Counted from the stretch's first letter, positions 15,710 to 24,855 are shown. The stretch is 51,656 nt of DNA from Clostridia bacterium (GCA_017466805.1 JAFTTN010000071.1:1-51656); one strand, 5' to 3'. Numbers and translations are program-made. The notes: generated by a model from the letters alone, not told the origin.

Positions 15710-16705
15710 ATGAAAAGAAAGCTATTTGACTTTTTCGAATTGCGCGCTGTTGCAATTATTTTGGTTTTGCTTTTAGCGTTACCCTGCCTTTCCGCGTGCG
15801 GCAAGTAAGACGCGGATATGGAGGAGTTAAAGAGCCATATGCGTATAGCAAACAACTGCTTATGTCTGCACGAGATTTCTTTTAGTATCGAAAACGGAAG
15901 GTGGGACCATTATTTATCGACCCCCGACACCTACAACGACCCCGATTTTGCCGATATTGAAAAAGAAAAGCACAGCTACCGCGGGGTTGAATATACGCTT
16001 GAGCAGCCGATAAGGCGCAGTCTTGACTATATCGGAAGCGATACGATATATTCGTTTAAAGGAAAAAACGAGCGCGGTGAAACTATATATTGCAGCTACA
16101 CCGACGAAAAGAAGGCTCCGCTGAGCTATTCGGTTACCGACGGAGTTCTTTACGGTAATGAGCGCAAGGAATTTAACGACGAGGACTGTATTTCGGTCGC
16201 GGCGGATTTTATTGAATATTTCGTTAACGAATGCTCCGACGACAGAATTGATATTTCCGACTATTCTGCCAAGAAGAACGAAAAATCGGAAAAACCGAAA
16301 TTTGAATTCACACGCTATTACCGCGGTATTCCTATTCATACGATTACGGCAACGCTGAACGAAAAATGCCAGGTAACTGCTTTTTATATGAATTTGCCGA
16401 TACTTGACGAGGACCTATACGAGCTTATACCCGAAATTACGCAGGAGCAATATACCGAGCTTGCACGCTATATTGTCGAGGATATGTATGCAAACGACCA
16501 CCGTAGCTTTACGATTACCGATTTTAAAATAGACGGAACGCTTGGCGAAAACGGTTTTACTTTTAAGTATTCGCACTATTCCGACAGCTATATAATATCA
16601 TACGAGCCGCAATTTACAATAACGCTTCCCGACGGCAAGAGCGAGGAAAGCCCGATGTTTTTGGTAAGCTACGTATTGGATCCGAAGCCTGAAAGCAATA
16701 ATTAA
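15710..16705 (+). pseudogene. Lipoprotein gene interrupted by one in-frame TAA after the lipobox
   Basis: ATG at 15710, with AAAGGAGGGG 6 bases upstream, opens a lipoprotein signal peptide (MKRKLFDFFELRAVAI then LLALPCLSACGK) that stops at TAA 15806-15808, directly after the lipobox Cys and two residues. The same frame continues as DAD-MEELKSHMRIANN to 16705, a 295-residue acidic, secreted-looking domain. Signal peptide and domain are in one frame, separated by a single nonsense codon, and the downstream part has no frameshift. Rejoined length is 331 codons. A weak GGAG-like restart at the ATG at 15818 would yield a cytoplasmic, probably useless product. It may be a recent pseudogene, a sequencing error, or a population variant. 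The domain itself is not recognised; it is Tyr- and Glu-rich and ends ...SYVLDPKPESNN. Confidence 0.75.
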
Positions 16706-16719
16706 TAACGCAACCACGA

Positions 16720-16756
16720 AAAAGGAGAAGGTGTAAAACCCTTCTCCTTTTGAATT
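16720..16756. terminator. Bidirectional terminator at the end of the aromatic operon
   Basis: AAAAGGAGAAGG pairs with CCTTCTCCTTTT around an 8-base loop. It sits between the lipoprotein pseudogene and the convergent DAHP synthase gene, with A/T tails on both sides. Confidence 0.85.
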
Positions 16757-16758
16757 TT

Positions 16759-17787
16759 TTAAAGCTTTTCTGCCAATTCGAGAACCAGTTTTTCGGTTTT
16801 TTCCCAGCCCAAGCAGGGGTCGGTGATTGATTTGCCGAAGGTATGCTCGCCGATCTTTTGCGCGCCGTCCTCGATATAGCTTTCGATCATCAAGCCCTTC
16901 ACGAGCTTTTTGACGTCTTGATTATAGCTACGGCTCGAAACGACCTCGTTTGCGATACGAATCTGTTCGAGATAGCGTTTGCCCGAGTTATTGTGGTTGG
17001 TATCGACGATAACAGTGGGGTTTGCCAAGCCCGAGGAGAGATATAGCTCGTTGAGCTTTACGAGGTCCTCGTAGTGATAGTTGGAAACGCTCTTGCCTGC
17101 GAAATCAACGTAGCCGCGAAGGATTGCGTGGGCATAGGGGTTACCCGCGCTCTTTACCTCCCAGCCGCGATAGATAAAGGTATGGCTTGAATGAGCGGCG
17201 CGGATAGAGTTCATCATAACCGTAAGGTCGCCGCCGGTGGGGTTTTTCATACCAACAGGGCAATCCAAGCCGCTTGCGGTAAGGCGGTGCTGTTGGTCCT
17301 CGGCGGAGCGCGCACCTACTGCGACGTACGCCAAAAGGTCGGAAAGATAGCGGTGGTTTTCGGGATAGAGCATTTCGTCGGCGCAGGTGAAGCCGTAATC
17401 CTTGAGCGCGCTCATATGCAGCTCGCGGATTGCTACGATGCCCTTATACATATCCGGCTTTTCGTCGGGGTTGGGCTGATGCAGCATACCCTTGTAGCCC
17501 TCGCCGGTGGTGCGGGGCTTATTGGTATAGATACGCGGAATAATAAAGATTTTATCGTTTACCTTATCCTGAAGCGTGCGCAAACGAGAAATATATTCAA
17601 GCACCGGCTCACGCGAGTCTGCCGAGCAGGGACCGATAACGAGAATGAATTTTTCGGATTCACCCTTGAAAATCGCCTGCACCTCTGCATCACGCGCGGC
17701 CTTTACAGCCTGCATTTCATCGGTTACGGGGTAATCCTGCTTTACCTGCTGGGGAATGGGGAGTTTGCGGAAAAATTGCATATTCAT
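16759..17787 (-). CDS. aroF: 3-deoxy-7-phosphoheptulonate (DAHP) synthase, class I
   Basis: First step of the shikimate pathway: phosphoenolpyruvate + erythrose 4-phosphate to DAHP. At 342 residues it is of the AroF/G/H type I-alpha. Motifs: IGPCSADSREPVLEY, PRIYTNKPRTTGEGYKGM (substrate binding), GARSAEDQQHR, PVGMKNPTGGD, and VDTNHNNSGKR near the metal site. The N-terminal extension of about 40 residues is where the characterised enzymes bind feedback inhibitors, so Phe, Tyr or Trp control is possible; the specificity cannot be read. It is the last gene of the aromatic operon, 13 bases after tyrA. Confidence 0.95.
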   Translation of the reverse strand: MNMQFFRKLPIPQQVKQDYPVTDEMQAVKAARDAEVQAIFKGESEKFILVIGPCSADSREPVLEYISRLRTLQDKVNDKIFIIPRIYTNKPRTTGEGYKGMLHQPNPDEKPDMYKGIVAIRELHMSALKDYGFTCADEMLYPENHRYLSDLLAYVAVGARSAEDQQHRLTASGLDCPVGMKNPTGGDLTVMMNSIRAAHSSHTFIYRGWEVKSAGNPYAHAILRGYVDFAGKSVSNYHYEDLVKLNELYLSSGLANPTVIVDTNHNNSGKRYLEQIRIANEVVSSRSYNQDVKKLVKGLMIESYIEDGAQKIGEHTFGKSITDPCLGWEKTEKLVLELAEKL

Positions 17788-17800
17788 AATGATTTGCCTC

Positions 17801-18664
17801 TTATTTCTTTGGTTTATTGAATTTGCGGCGGCGGGCGGTGGAGAGGCGCATCATTTCGCGCATTTCATCGCGGTCTCCGTTTTTAATGGTATTATAAAGC
17901 TTATCGAAGGAATTACGGTAATTATCCATTTCGGCAAGCAGGGTTTCGCGGTTGGCGAGGAAGAGCTCCGACCACATTTCGTCGTTTATATTCGCAATTC
18001 GCGTTAAATCTCGGAAGGAGTCGCCGGTATAGCGTTCGAGATCGGGCTCGTCGCAGGCGCACATAAGCGAAACGGCGATACAGTGGGTCAGCTGTGACAA
18101 AAACGCTATCATTTTATCGTGCTTTTCGGGAGAGAGCACCGAAATTTCGCGGAAGCCGAGCGTTTCGCCCAGATCGCCGCAGAGCTCGACGGTATCGAGC
18201 GAATTTTTTTCGGTAGGCACGACGATATAGTTTGCGTTTTTGAAAATGCTTTCATCGGCGTATTCGACGCCCGCGGTTTCTTTACCTGCCATTGGGTGCG
18301 CCGCGATAAATTCGACACCCTTCGGAAGCAGCTCTTGGATTTCGTACACTATACATTGCTTAACGCCGGTAACGTCGGTAACGACGGTTTTTGGCTGAAT
18401 AAGATGTCCGTGCTGCTTTATCCAATCGACGAAAACGTGGGGATAGAGCGCGAAAATTATCATATTCGCTTCTTTTATAAGCTCGGGGTCGACGAACGCC
18501 GAGCCTTTTGTTATTAAATTATGCTCGACCGCATAATCTATCGTCGATTGCTTGCGGGTTATCGCGGTGACGTAATAGCCCTGACGCGTTAGGCTTTGCG
18601 CATAGCTTCCGCCGAGCAAGCCCAAGCCGACGATTAATATTTTTTTATCCTTATCGAGTTTCAT
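17801..18664 (-). CDS. tyrA: Prephenate dehydrogenase
   Basis: Oxidises prephenate to 4-hydroxyphenylpyruvate for tyrosine synthesis with NAD(P)+. 287 residues. It has the nucleotide-binding motif GLGLLGGSYAQSL at the start of the Rossmann domain and the active-site HPMAGKETAGVEYA. There is no chorismate mutase or ACT domain, so it is monofunctional. The start ATG at 18664 overlaps the aroA stop by 4 bases (ATGA). A longer frame upstream lies inside aroA and is not used. Confidence 0.93.
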   Translation of the reverse strand: MKLDKDKKILIVGLGLLGGSYAQSLTRQGYYVTAITRKQSTIDYAVEHNLITKGSAFVDPELIKEANMIIFALYPHVFVDWIKQHGHLIQPKTVVTDVTGVKQCIVYEIQELLPKGVEFIAAHPMAGKETAGVEYADESIFKNANYIVVPTEKNSLDTVELCGDLGETLGFREISVLSPEKHDKMIAFLSQLTHCIAVSLMCACDEPDLERYTGDSFRDLTRIANINDEMWSELFLANRETLLAEMDNYRNSFDKLYNTIKNGDRDEMREMMRLSTARRRKFNKPKK

Positions 18665-19872
18665 TTCTTTTCCAGCTTTATTTGTAGTTTTTCGATATCG
18701 TCGAAGAAGTTGGGGTAGCTTTTGCTTACTGCCTCGGCACCTTCGATTTCGCCGCCGACGAGTGTGCAAAGCACGGCGAGCGACATTACTATTCTATGGT
18801 CGTTATGTCCGCAGAGGATTTCGCGGGGGGCTTTTAGCTCGGCTTTGCCGATTATTACCTCGTTTTCGCCGACGGTTACGGGAACGCCGAGCTTTGCAAG
18901 CTCGGATTGCATTGCGGAAGCGCGGTCGCTTTCTTTTATTTTAAGTCTTGCGGTACCGACGAATTTTGCGCCGCCCTTTGCCGCGGCAACGGCAAACAGT
19001 ATCGGTGCAAGATCGGGACAATCCGAAAGGTCGAATTCGTTGTTTCCGTTGCCGATCGCTTTGAAAATATCCTTATATACCCTATCGCCCTGAAGCGTAT
19101 TCGGGTTTATACCCATTACCCTTACGTTTCCGCCGAGGTAATTAAAGGCTTCTAAAAATGCGGCGTTCGAGCAATCGCTTTCTACAGCGAACTGCGAATT
19201 TTTATATTTTTGGTTGCCGAGTATTACGAAGCGGTTTGCGTTACGTGTGATTTTTATACCGAACGCAGAAAGCGTTTGAAGCGTTAAATCGACGTAGGAG
19301 GCGCTTTCGAATTTGCCGGTTATTTCGAGTATGCTTATACCGTCGAGCAACGGAAGCGCGAACAGCAGACCTGTTATAAATTGGCTTGAAATATCGCCGC
19401 GCACACGGTAGCTGCCGCTTTTTAACTTACCGCAAAGGGTTAGGCTGTTTTCGTTTTTTTCGAACATAATACCTTGCTCGCGGCAGATATCCTCGTAGAC
19501 GGTAAGTGGGCGCTCGAAAAGTCGCGGTGCGCCGGTAAGCGTGATTTTTTTGTTACACAGCAGGCAGAGCGGGATTAAAAAGCGCAAGGTACTGCCGCTT
19601 TCGTTACAATCGAGAGTTATATCGGTATTCGGGTTAAAGGGGTTAAAATTACCGATAGTAACCCTTTCGCCGTGCACGCATATATCCGCGCCGAGATGCA
19701 TTAGGCAATTAAGCGTCGTGCCGACGTCGACAGAGCGGTGCGAGCCGTAGACGTTAGTCAGCTTACTTTCGCTTGAAAGCGCACCGCAGATAAGTGCGCG
19801 GTGGGAAAGGCTTTTTGACGGCGGTGCGTATATTTCGCCGTTTGCTTTTGATGGAAAAATCTTTAGGTTCAT
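18661..19872 (-). CDS. aroA: 3-phosphoshikimate 1-carboxyvinyltransferase (EPSP synthase)
   Basis: Sixth shikimate step: shikimate-3-phosphate + PEP to EPSP. About 403 residues. Signature motifs PPSKSLSHRALI, NESGSTLRFLIPL (PEP/substrate site), LKIKESDRASAMQSEL and HNDHRIVMSLAVL are all present in order. I place the start at ATG 19872, two bases before the end of aroQ. A GTG at 19881 within aroQ is an alternative, and neither has a strong ribosome site. Translation is probably coupled to aroQ upstream and to tyrA downstream. Confidence 0.94.
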   Translation of the reverse strand: MNLKIFPSKANGEIYAPPSKSLSHRALICGALSSESKLTNVYGSHRSVDVGTTLNCLMHLGADICVHGERVTIGNFNPFNPNTDITLDCNESGSTLRFLIPLCLLCNKKITLTGAPRLFERPLTVYEDICREQGIMFEKNENSLTLCGKLKSGSYRVRGDISSQFITGLLFALPLLDGISILEITGKFESASYVDLTLQTLSAFGIKITRNANRFVILGNQKYKNSQFAVESDCSNAAFLEAFNYLGGNVRVMGINPNTLQGDRVYKDIFKAIGNGNNEFDLSDCPDLAPILFAVAAAKGGAKFVGTARLKIKESDRASAMQSELAKLGVPVTVGENEVIIGKAELKAPREILCGHNDHRIVMSLAVLCTLVGGEIEGAEAVSKSYPNFFDDIEKLQIKLEKK

Positions 19873-19873
19873 T

Positions 19874-20299
19874 TTATTCACCGATAAGGTAATCTATTGC
19901 TTCCAGGTAGCCCCCGAAGCCCTTTCCGCATATGGTTTTTTCGCAATATTCGCGAACGTAGCTGATTTGGCGGAAGGATTCGCGCTTGGAAACGTCGGAT
20001 ATATGCACCTCGACCGCCTTTATCGCAACCGCCTTCAACGCATCGAGCAGAGCGACGCTTGTGTGGGTATAGGCGGCGGGGTTGATAACTATGCCGTCGA
20101 AAACCGAATAGGCCTGCTGTATTTTATCTACCAAATCGCCCTCGTGGTTAGACTGATAGATTTCCACCTCGACCTGCTTTTTTTCTGCGTGTGCAAGGAT
20201 AAGAGCACACAAATCTTTATAGGTGGATTTGCCGTAAACCTCGGGCTCGCGGATACCGAGCATATTCAGATTTGGGCCGTTAAGCACGAGAATTTTCAT
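19874..20299 (-). CDS. aroQ: 3-dehydroquinate dehydratase, type II
   Basis: Third shikimate step: 3-dehydroquinate to 3-dehydroshikimate. 141 residues, typical of the dodecameric type II enzyme. Motifs: LVLNGPNLNMLGIREPEVYG with the catalytic Tyr loop, QSNHEGDLVDKIQ, INPAAYTHTSVALLDAL and VEVHISDVSKRESFR. The ATG lies 20 bases inside the 3' end of the aroE-aroK gene, with AGAGG as ribosome site. Confidence 0.96.
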   Translation of the reverse strand: MKILVLNGPNLNMLGIREPEVYGKSTYKDLCALILAHAEKKQVEVEIYQSNHEGDLVDKIQQAYSVFDGIVINPAAYTHTSVALLDALKAVAIKAVEVHISDVSKRESFRQISYVREYCEKTICGKGFGGYLEAIDYLIGE

Positions 20300-21533
20300 T
20301 TTTTACCTCTTTTAATATTGCGTCTGCGTTTAATTGCTTTCCGTCGACCGCAACTATACGGCAATCGGCGCATTCAAGATAGAGCGGATAGCGTTCGTTA
20401 TAGCGTTTTTCGAGGTCGGCGCGGTTGGAAGACAGAGGACGGTTGACTGTAGTGCCGATATCCTTAAGCGCGCGGTCGAGAAAATATATTCTTCCGTTTT
20501 CGCGCAGGTATTCTGTATTTTCCTTGCGGAGTATTGCGCCGCCGCCGGTTGAGATAACGCAGCCCTGACGCTTGGAAATTTCTTTTATTACCGCGGATTC
20601 GATATCGCGGAAGCGGCCTTCACCATCGGTTACGATTATTTCGTGAGGATATTTTCCGGTAGCTTTATATATTTCATTATCGGTATCGACGAATTCGAAA
20701 TTCATCGACTGTGCTATAAGCTTACCCGTAGAGGTTTTGCCGCTTGCGGGCATACCGACGAGAACTATATTTTGCTTTTTTAAAAGCATTTCGCGGTAGA
20801 TTTCATCGATACGCGAGCTTTGAACCGACTTACCGACGAATTTTTCGGCAGCGAACGCCGCCTGTGCAACGAGCATATACAGACCGCCGACAGCCTTTAT
20901 TCCCCTTTTCAACGCATCGCAAACCAGCTTACTGCGCAGGGGGTTATAGACCGCGTCGACAACGCCCGAAAGGTTGGGGAAGGAATTTATATCGATAGCG
21001 GATTTTGCTATATTGGGGAACATTCCGACTGGGGTGGTATTTATTATCACGTCGGCATCGGAATGGTTATTTATTGCTTCTTCATAGGTTATACAGCCGT
21101 CGTTGCCGTTTCTCGAAACGCGGTAAACCGCCAAGCAGCCAAGCTTTTTGCAGGTATGGAACGCGGTTTTCGAGGTACCGCCGCTACCGAGCACGAGCAC
21201 CTTTTTATTCTTTATTTCTATTCCCTCGCGCTGAATCATCGCGGTTAAGCCGAGTATATCGGTATTATATCCGAACAGCTTATTTTCGCGGTTTACGATT
21301 GTATTAACAGCCCCGATTTCAAGCGCGGTTTGGTCGACATAATCAAGGTAAGGAATAACCGCCTGCTTATAGGGAATGGTTACGTTTACAGCGCAGAAAT
21401 CCCGCGCAAGCATAAACGCTTCGAGCTCGTCGTTTGCTATTGCCTTTAGCTCGTAGGGGTAGCCGAAAAGCTTATCGTGTATTTCGGCAGAAAAGCTGTG
21501 ACCTACCTTTTCTGCAATCAATCCGTACTTCAT
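20280..21533 (-). CDS. aroE: Fused shikimate dehydrogenase - shikimate kinase
   Basis: A 417-residue bifunctional protein. Residues 1-245 are shikimate dehydrogenase (AroE, step four): GHSFSAEIHDKLF, catalytic Lys in NVTIPYKQAV, YNTDILG and NADP-binding LGSGGTSKTAF. Residues 250-417 are shikimate kinase (AroK, step five): P-loop GMPASGKTSTGK at about 259-270, FVDTDNEIY, ISTGGGAILR and RPLSSN lid region. Joining two consecutive enzymes in one chain is unusual; most bacteria carry them as separate genes. No stop or frameshift separates the halves and both active sites look complete. Start ATG 21533 overlaps the aroC stop (ATGA). The 3' end overlaps aroQ by 20 bases. Confidence 0.93.
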   Translation of the reverse strand: MKYGLIAEKVGHSFSAEIHDKLFGYPYELKAIANDELEAFMLARDFCAVNVTIPYKQAVIPYLDYVDQTALEIGAVNTIVNRENKLFGYNTDILGLTAMIQREGIEIKNKKVLVLGSGGTSKTAFHTCKKLGCLAVYRVSRNGNDGCITYEEAINNHSDADVIINTTPVGMFPNIAKSAIDINSFPNLSGVVDAVYNPLRSKLVCDALKRGIKAVGGLYMLVAQAAFAAEKFVGKSVQSSRIDEIYREMLLKKQNIVLVGMPASGKTSTGKLIAQSMNFEFVDTDNEIYKATGKYPHEIIVTDGEGRFRDIESAVIKEISKRQGCVISTGGGAILRKENTEYLRENGRIYFLDRALKDIGTTVNRPLSSNRADLEKRYNERYPLYLECADCRIVAVDGKQLNADAILKEVKNENSRA

Positions 21534-22621
21534 AGCGCCAACCAATCTGTGCCGTGCTTTACAGCCAACGCATCGGCAGTAACGAGTGCGGCAACGCAAT
21601 CGACAACTATTCTTGCGCGGTGAACGATGCAGGGATCGTGTCTGCCCGCGGCGGCGAGCGTGCTGTTTTCGAGGTTTACATAATTTATGGTTTGCTGTTC
21701 CCTTGAAATAGTGGGAGTAGGCTTTATCGCCGTGCGGAACAGTATAGGCATTCCGTTGGTTATTCCGCCGTTTATGCCGCCCGAATTATTGGTTTCGGTA
21801 TATACTCTTCCCTGCTCGGTACGAATCGCGTCGTTGGATTGCGAGCCGAGCATTTCGCTTACCGCAAAGCCCGCACCGAATTCGATACCCTTTACGGCGG
21901 GAATCGAGAAGACGGCGTGCGAAAGAAGTCCTTCGAAGCTATCGAACCAGGGCTCGCCGACGCCCGCTTCGATACCGATTATTGCGGTTTCGAGTATTCC
22001 GCCGACCGAATCGCCGTTTTGCTTTGCCTGCAGTATTTTATCCTGCATTGCGGTTGCCCTTTCTATATCGAGCACGGGGAACTGCTTATTCGACAGTTCT
22101 TTTATATCATCGGAAATATTTACAAATTCGCGGTCCTTTACTCCTGCACAGGAACGTATATGAGTACCGATATATATTCCCTTTTTATTTAGTGCGGGAA
22201 GCAAAATTCCGCCTGCCGCAACGAGTGCCGCGGTTATTCTGCCGCTGAAGTGGCCGCCGCCGCGGAAATCCTCGAACCCGCGATATTTTATATGTGCGGT
22301 ATAATCGGCGTGCGACGGTCTGGCAAGACGTTCCATATCGCCGTAGTCCTTCGAGCGAGTATCGGCGTTCGGAATGGTTACGCATATCGGAGTACCGCAG
22401 GTATATCCGTTATAAACGCCGCTGTGGATTACGAATTCGTCCTTTTCGCTTCTTTGGGTGGATATTGCGCCCTGCGGTCTGCGAAGCGCAAGCAAAGCGC
22501 GGATATTTTGCTCGTCAACCATAATTCCCGCAGGCAAGCCGTCGAGCACGAAGCCGACCGAATTCCCGTGGCTTTCGCCGAAAATAGTTATGTTTATACT
22601 GTTGCCGAAGCTGTTTTTCAT
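21530..22621 (-). CDS. aroC: Chorismate synthase
   Basis: Last common step: EPSP to chorismate, needing reduced FMN. 363 residues. Motifs: GESHGNSVGFVLDGLPAG at the N-terminus, RPSHADYTAHIKY, RGGGHFSGRITAALVAAGG, ETNNSGGINGGITNGMPI and GRHDPCIVHRA near the C-terminus. The ATG overlaps the aroB stop by one base (TAATG). Confidence 0.96.
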   Translation of the reverse strand: MKNSFGNSINITIFGESHGNSVGFVLDGLPAGIMVDEQNIRALLALRRPQGAISTQRSEKDEFVIHSGVYNGYTCGTPICVTIPNADTRSKDYGDMERLARPSHADYTAHIKYRGFEDFRGGGHFSGRITAALVAAGGILLPALNKKGIYIGTHIRSCAGVKDREFVNISDDIKELSNKQFPVLDIERATAMQDKILQAKQNGDSVGGILETAIIGIEAGVGEPWFDSFEGLLSHAVFSIPAVKGIEFGAGFAVSEMLGSQSNDAIRTEQGRVYTETNNSGGINGGITNGMPILFRTAIKPTPTISREQQTINYVNLENSTLAAAGRHDPCIVHRARIVVDCVAALVTADALAVKHGTDWLAL

Positions 22622-23631
22622 TACAAAGCCTCACTTATAATCTTTTCGAATTCCGCAAAGGGCATTTTTTTAAGCTCGTATTCGCCGACTTTATTTACAA
22701 GCACCACGGTTATATCGTTGCCCTGCAGCTTTTTATCGTGACGGCAGGCGTTTATAAGCGTTGCCTTATCGCTTTGCTCCAAGGCGGTCGGCAGGTTTAG
22801 CTTTTTCAGAACGCGCACGAGCCTTGCTCTTACATCGCTGCTGCACATCGGAAGCATACCCATTGCAACGCATTCGCCGTGGTAATAGGTCTGCATTGAA
22901 TTGGCGGTTTCTATCGCATGGGCAAGCGTATGGCCGAAATTTAGTATACGGCGCAAGCCCTGCTCCTTTTCGTCGGCTTCGACTACCGCTTTTTTTATAA
23001 GCAGAGAGCTTTCGATAATTTTATCGTAATTATCCTCGATATTTTCATTTTCGAAAAGCTCGAACAAGCTTTTATCGCTTGTGAGCGACATTTTTACCGA
23101 TTCCGCCAAGCCGTTTGAAATTTGTCTTTGCGGAAGTGTTTTTAGGGTTTCGGGATCGATAATTACCGCTTTCGGAGGATAGAATGCACCGACGATATTT
23201 TTTAACCCCATAAAATCGATTGCGGTTTTGCCGCCTATCGACGAATCGACCTGCGAAAGAAAGGTGGTGGGGATATTATAAAAATCGATGCCGCGCATAT
23301 AGCAGGACGCAGTAAAGCCGGCAAGGTCGCCGACGACACCTCCGCCGACCGCAGCGACGCAATCTGACCGTGTGAAGCCGTATTCGACGAGCTTTGAAAG
23401 CAAAAGCTCGAGGCTGTTGATATTCTTCGTCGCTTCGCCCTGCGGAAGCGTAACGGTATACGGTGCTTTGCAGACGCTTGCAAGGGTTTGCGAATATATT
23501 TCGGGAACGCCGTTATCGGTAACGATAAGCACCTTGCGGTCGAGCTTTAAATATTCGTTTGCCTTTGACAGCGCGCCGCGTTCGAGAACTATATTATAGC
23601 TTCCGACCGAGGTTTTAACGGGAATTATCAT
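22621..23631 (-). CDS. aroB: 3-dehydroquinate synthase
   Basis: Second shikimate step: DAHP to 3-dehydroquinate with NAD+ and a divalent metal. 336 residues. It has the NAD-binding Gly motif VGGGVVGDLAGFTA, NIPTTFLSQVDSSIGGK, and metal ligands in GHTLAHAIE and YYHGECVAMGM. Start chosen at ATG 23631 (MIIPVKTS), where GGAG is 9 bases upstream. The ATG at 23640 sits directly against that ribosome site and is less likely. It follows pheA by 18 bases. Confidence 0.94.
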   Translation of the reverse strand: MIIPVKTSVGSYNIVLERGALSKANEYLKLDRKVLIVTDNGVPEIYSQTLASVCKAPYTVTLPQGEATKNINSLELLLSKLVEYGFTRSDCVAAVGGGVVGDLAGFTASCYMRGIDFYNIPTTFLSQVDSSIGGKTAIDFMGLKNIVGAFYPPKAVIIDPETLKTLPQRQISNGLAESVKMSLTSDKSLFELFENENIEDNYDKIIESSLLIKKAVVEADEKEQGLRRILNFGHTLAHAIETANSMQTYYHGECVAMGMLPMCSSDVRARLVRVLKKLNLPTALEQSDKATLINACRHDKKLQGNDITVVLVNKVGEYELKKMPFAEFEKIISEAL

Positions 23632-23649
23632 AGAATTCATCTCCGAATA

Positions 23650-24738
23650 TTATATCTTTATCTCTTTTTCGTAGCTTGCGATAATTTTCACGCTGCTGCA
23701 GCAGGCGGAAAGGTCGGCAAGCATTGCCTTGCCCTCGAAGGTGCCGAGATTGCCCTCGCCCTCTGCATAGAAGTAGTAGTCCCAGCTTAAATCCTTGGTG
23801 GGACGGCTTTTTAAGGCACGCAGGTTGAAGCCGTGCTCGCCTATAACCGAAACCGCTCTGCCGAGCGAGCCTGCGGTATTATTAACCGTGAACAGCATTA
23901 TAAAATGCTTATCGTTTGCGGCGTAATCGCGGCGATTGCGCGAGAACACTGCGAAGCGGGTGGTATTATTCGAGCTTTCGTTTATATGGCCCTCTAATTT
24001 AACCAAGCCGAACTTTTCCGCCGCCTCTTCGCTGCCGATTGCGGCAAGGTCGCGCCTTTCCGATTCGGCGACCATCTTTACCGCAACCGCGGTATTGACC
24101 GCCTCGACCGGCTCGAAGCCGTGCTTTTCGATATATTGAGCGCACTGACCGAGCGCTTGGGGGTGCGAAACAACCTGCTTTATATCCTCGATCGAGGTGC
24201 CCTTCGGCGCAAGAAGGTTTTGGACAATTTCGGCCTCGTAAACGCCGTTTATATACAGATCTCCGAAGAACGCAAGATCGAGAACCTTTCCGACGTCGCC
24301 GTTGAAGCTGTTTTCGACGGGGAGCAGAGCACAATCGCATTCGCCCGAAAGAGCGGCATTATAGGCAGCGGCAAAATCGGGATATCCGACGCATATCGCG
24401 TCGGGGAAAATCTTTTCGGCGGCAATATTGGCAAAAGCACCCACGACACCGCTATAGGCAACACGCATACCGTCGAGCAGGCGGTGCTGGAATTTTTTGG
24501 AAATATCTATCGTACTGCGGAGAAAATCGACGTAATAGGAGCGGTAATCGTCGTTTTCGACGGCAGACGAGTTTTTTGCGATGATAGCGGCCTCTCTGCC
24601 CAAATCGTCAATCGGAAGTCCGTGCTCCTTTTTATAGTTTGCAACCATACGCACGGCGTCCATTCTTTGCTCGAACAGCTTTGCCATTTCTTTATCGGTT
24701 GCATTGATTATATTGCGTGCTACGTCAAGTTCGGTCAT
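23650..24738 (-). CDS. pheA: Bifunctional chorismate mutase - prephenate dehydratase
   Basis: Converts chorismate to prephenate and prephenate to phenylpyruvate for phenylalanine. 362 residues in three parts: AroQ-type chorismate mutase (1-90, LFEQRMDAVRMVANYKKEHG), prephenate dehydratase (about 92-270, VGAFANIAAEKIF, LLPVENSFNGDVG, NTTRFAVF near 255-262), and a C-terminal ACT domain (about 278-355). The ACT allosteric motif, usually ESRP, reads KSRP near 309, so Phe feedback may be altered. It is the first structural gene of the aromatic operon, with AAAGGAG before the ATG, directly behind the Phe/Tyr leader attenuator. Confidence 0.95.
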   Translation of the reverse strand: MTELDVARNIINATDKEMAKLFEQRMDAVRMVANYKKEHGLPIDDLGREAAIIAKNSSAVENDDYRSYYVDFLRSTIDISKKFQHRLLDGMRVAYSGVVGAFANIAAEKIFPDAICVGYPDFAAAYNAALSGECDCALLPVENSFNGDVGKVLDLAFFGDLYINGVYEAEIVQNLLAPKGTSIEDIKQVVSHPQALGQCAQYIEKHGFEPVEAVNTAVAVKMVAESERRDLAAIGSEEAAEKFGLVKLEGHINESSNNTTRFAVFSRNRRDYAANDKHFIMLFTVNNTAGSLGRAVSVIGEHGFNLRALKSRPTKDLSWDYYFYAEGEGNLGTFEGKAMLADLSACCSSVKIIASYEKEIKI

Positions 24739-24761
24739 TTTTACGGTTCTCCTTTGAAAAC

Positions 24762-24801
24762 AAAAAATCCGCCATTCGTATGCTTAAAAGAGCATAGCGG
24801 A
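24762..24801 (-). terminator. Attenuator terminator in the aromatic operon leader
   Basis: Read on minus: TCCGC (24801-24797) pairs with GCGGA (24772-24768) and AGCATA/TATGCT form the inner helix. A six-base loop closes it and a T6 run (24767-24762) follows. It lies between the leader peptide and pheA. Upstream sequence 24835-24821 (AAGCTTTAAAGCATC on minus) could pair with its inner arm and loop to prevent it forming. Confidence 0.8.
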
Positions 24802-24804
24802 CGC

Positions 24805-24855
24805 GGACTGCCGTTTGTTTGATGCTTTAAAGCTTACAGAGCAGACGGGCAGTCC
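24805..24855 (-). promoter_or_regulatory. Leader hairpin overlapping the end of the leader peptide
   Basis: On minus: GGACTGCCCGT (24855-24845), inside the leader-peptide codons after the Phe/Tyr run, pairs with ACGGCAGTCC (24814-24805), just before the terminator. It is positioned to be disrupted by a ribosome on the leader peptide, as expected for the pause or protector hairpin of an attenuator. Confidence 0.7.

Noticed and set aside
15806-15808. Recoding of the stop as selenocysteine in the lipoprotein gene
   Set aside because: The stop is TAA, not TGA, so selenocysteine insertion does not apply.
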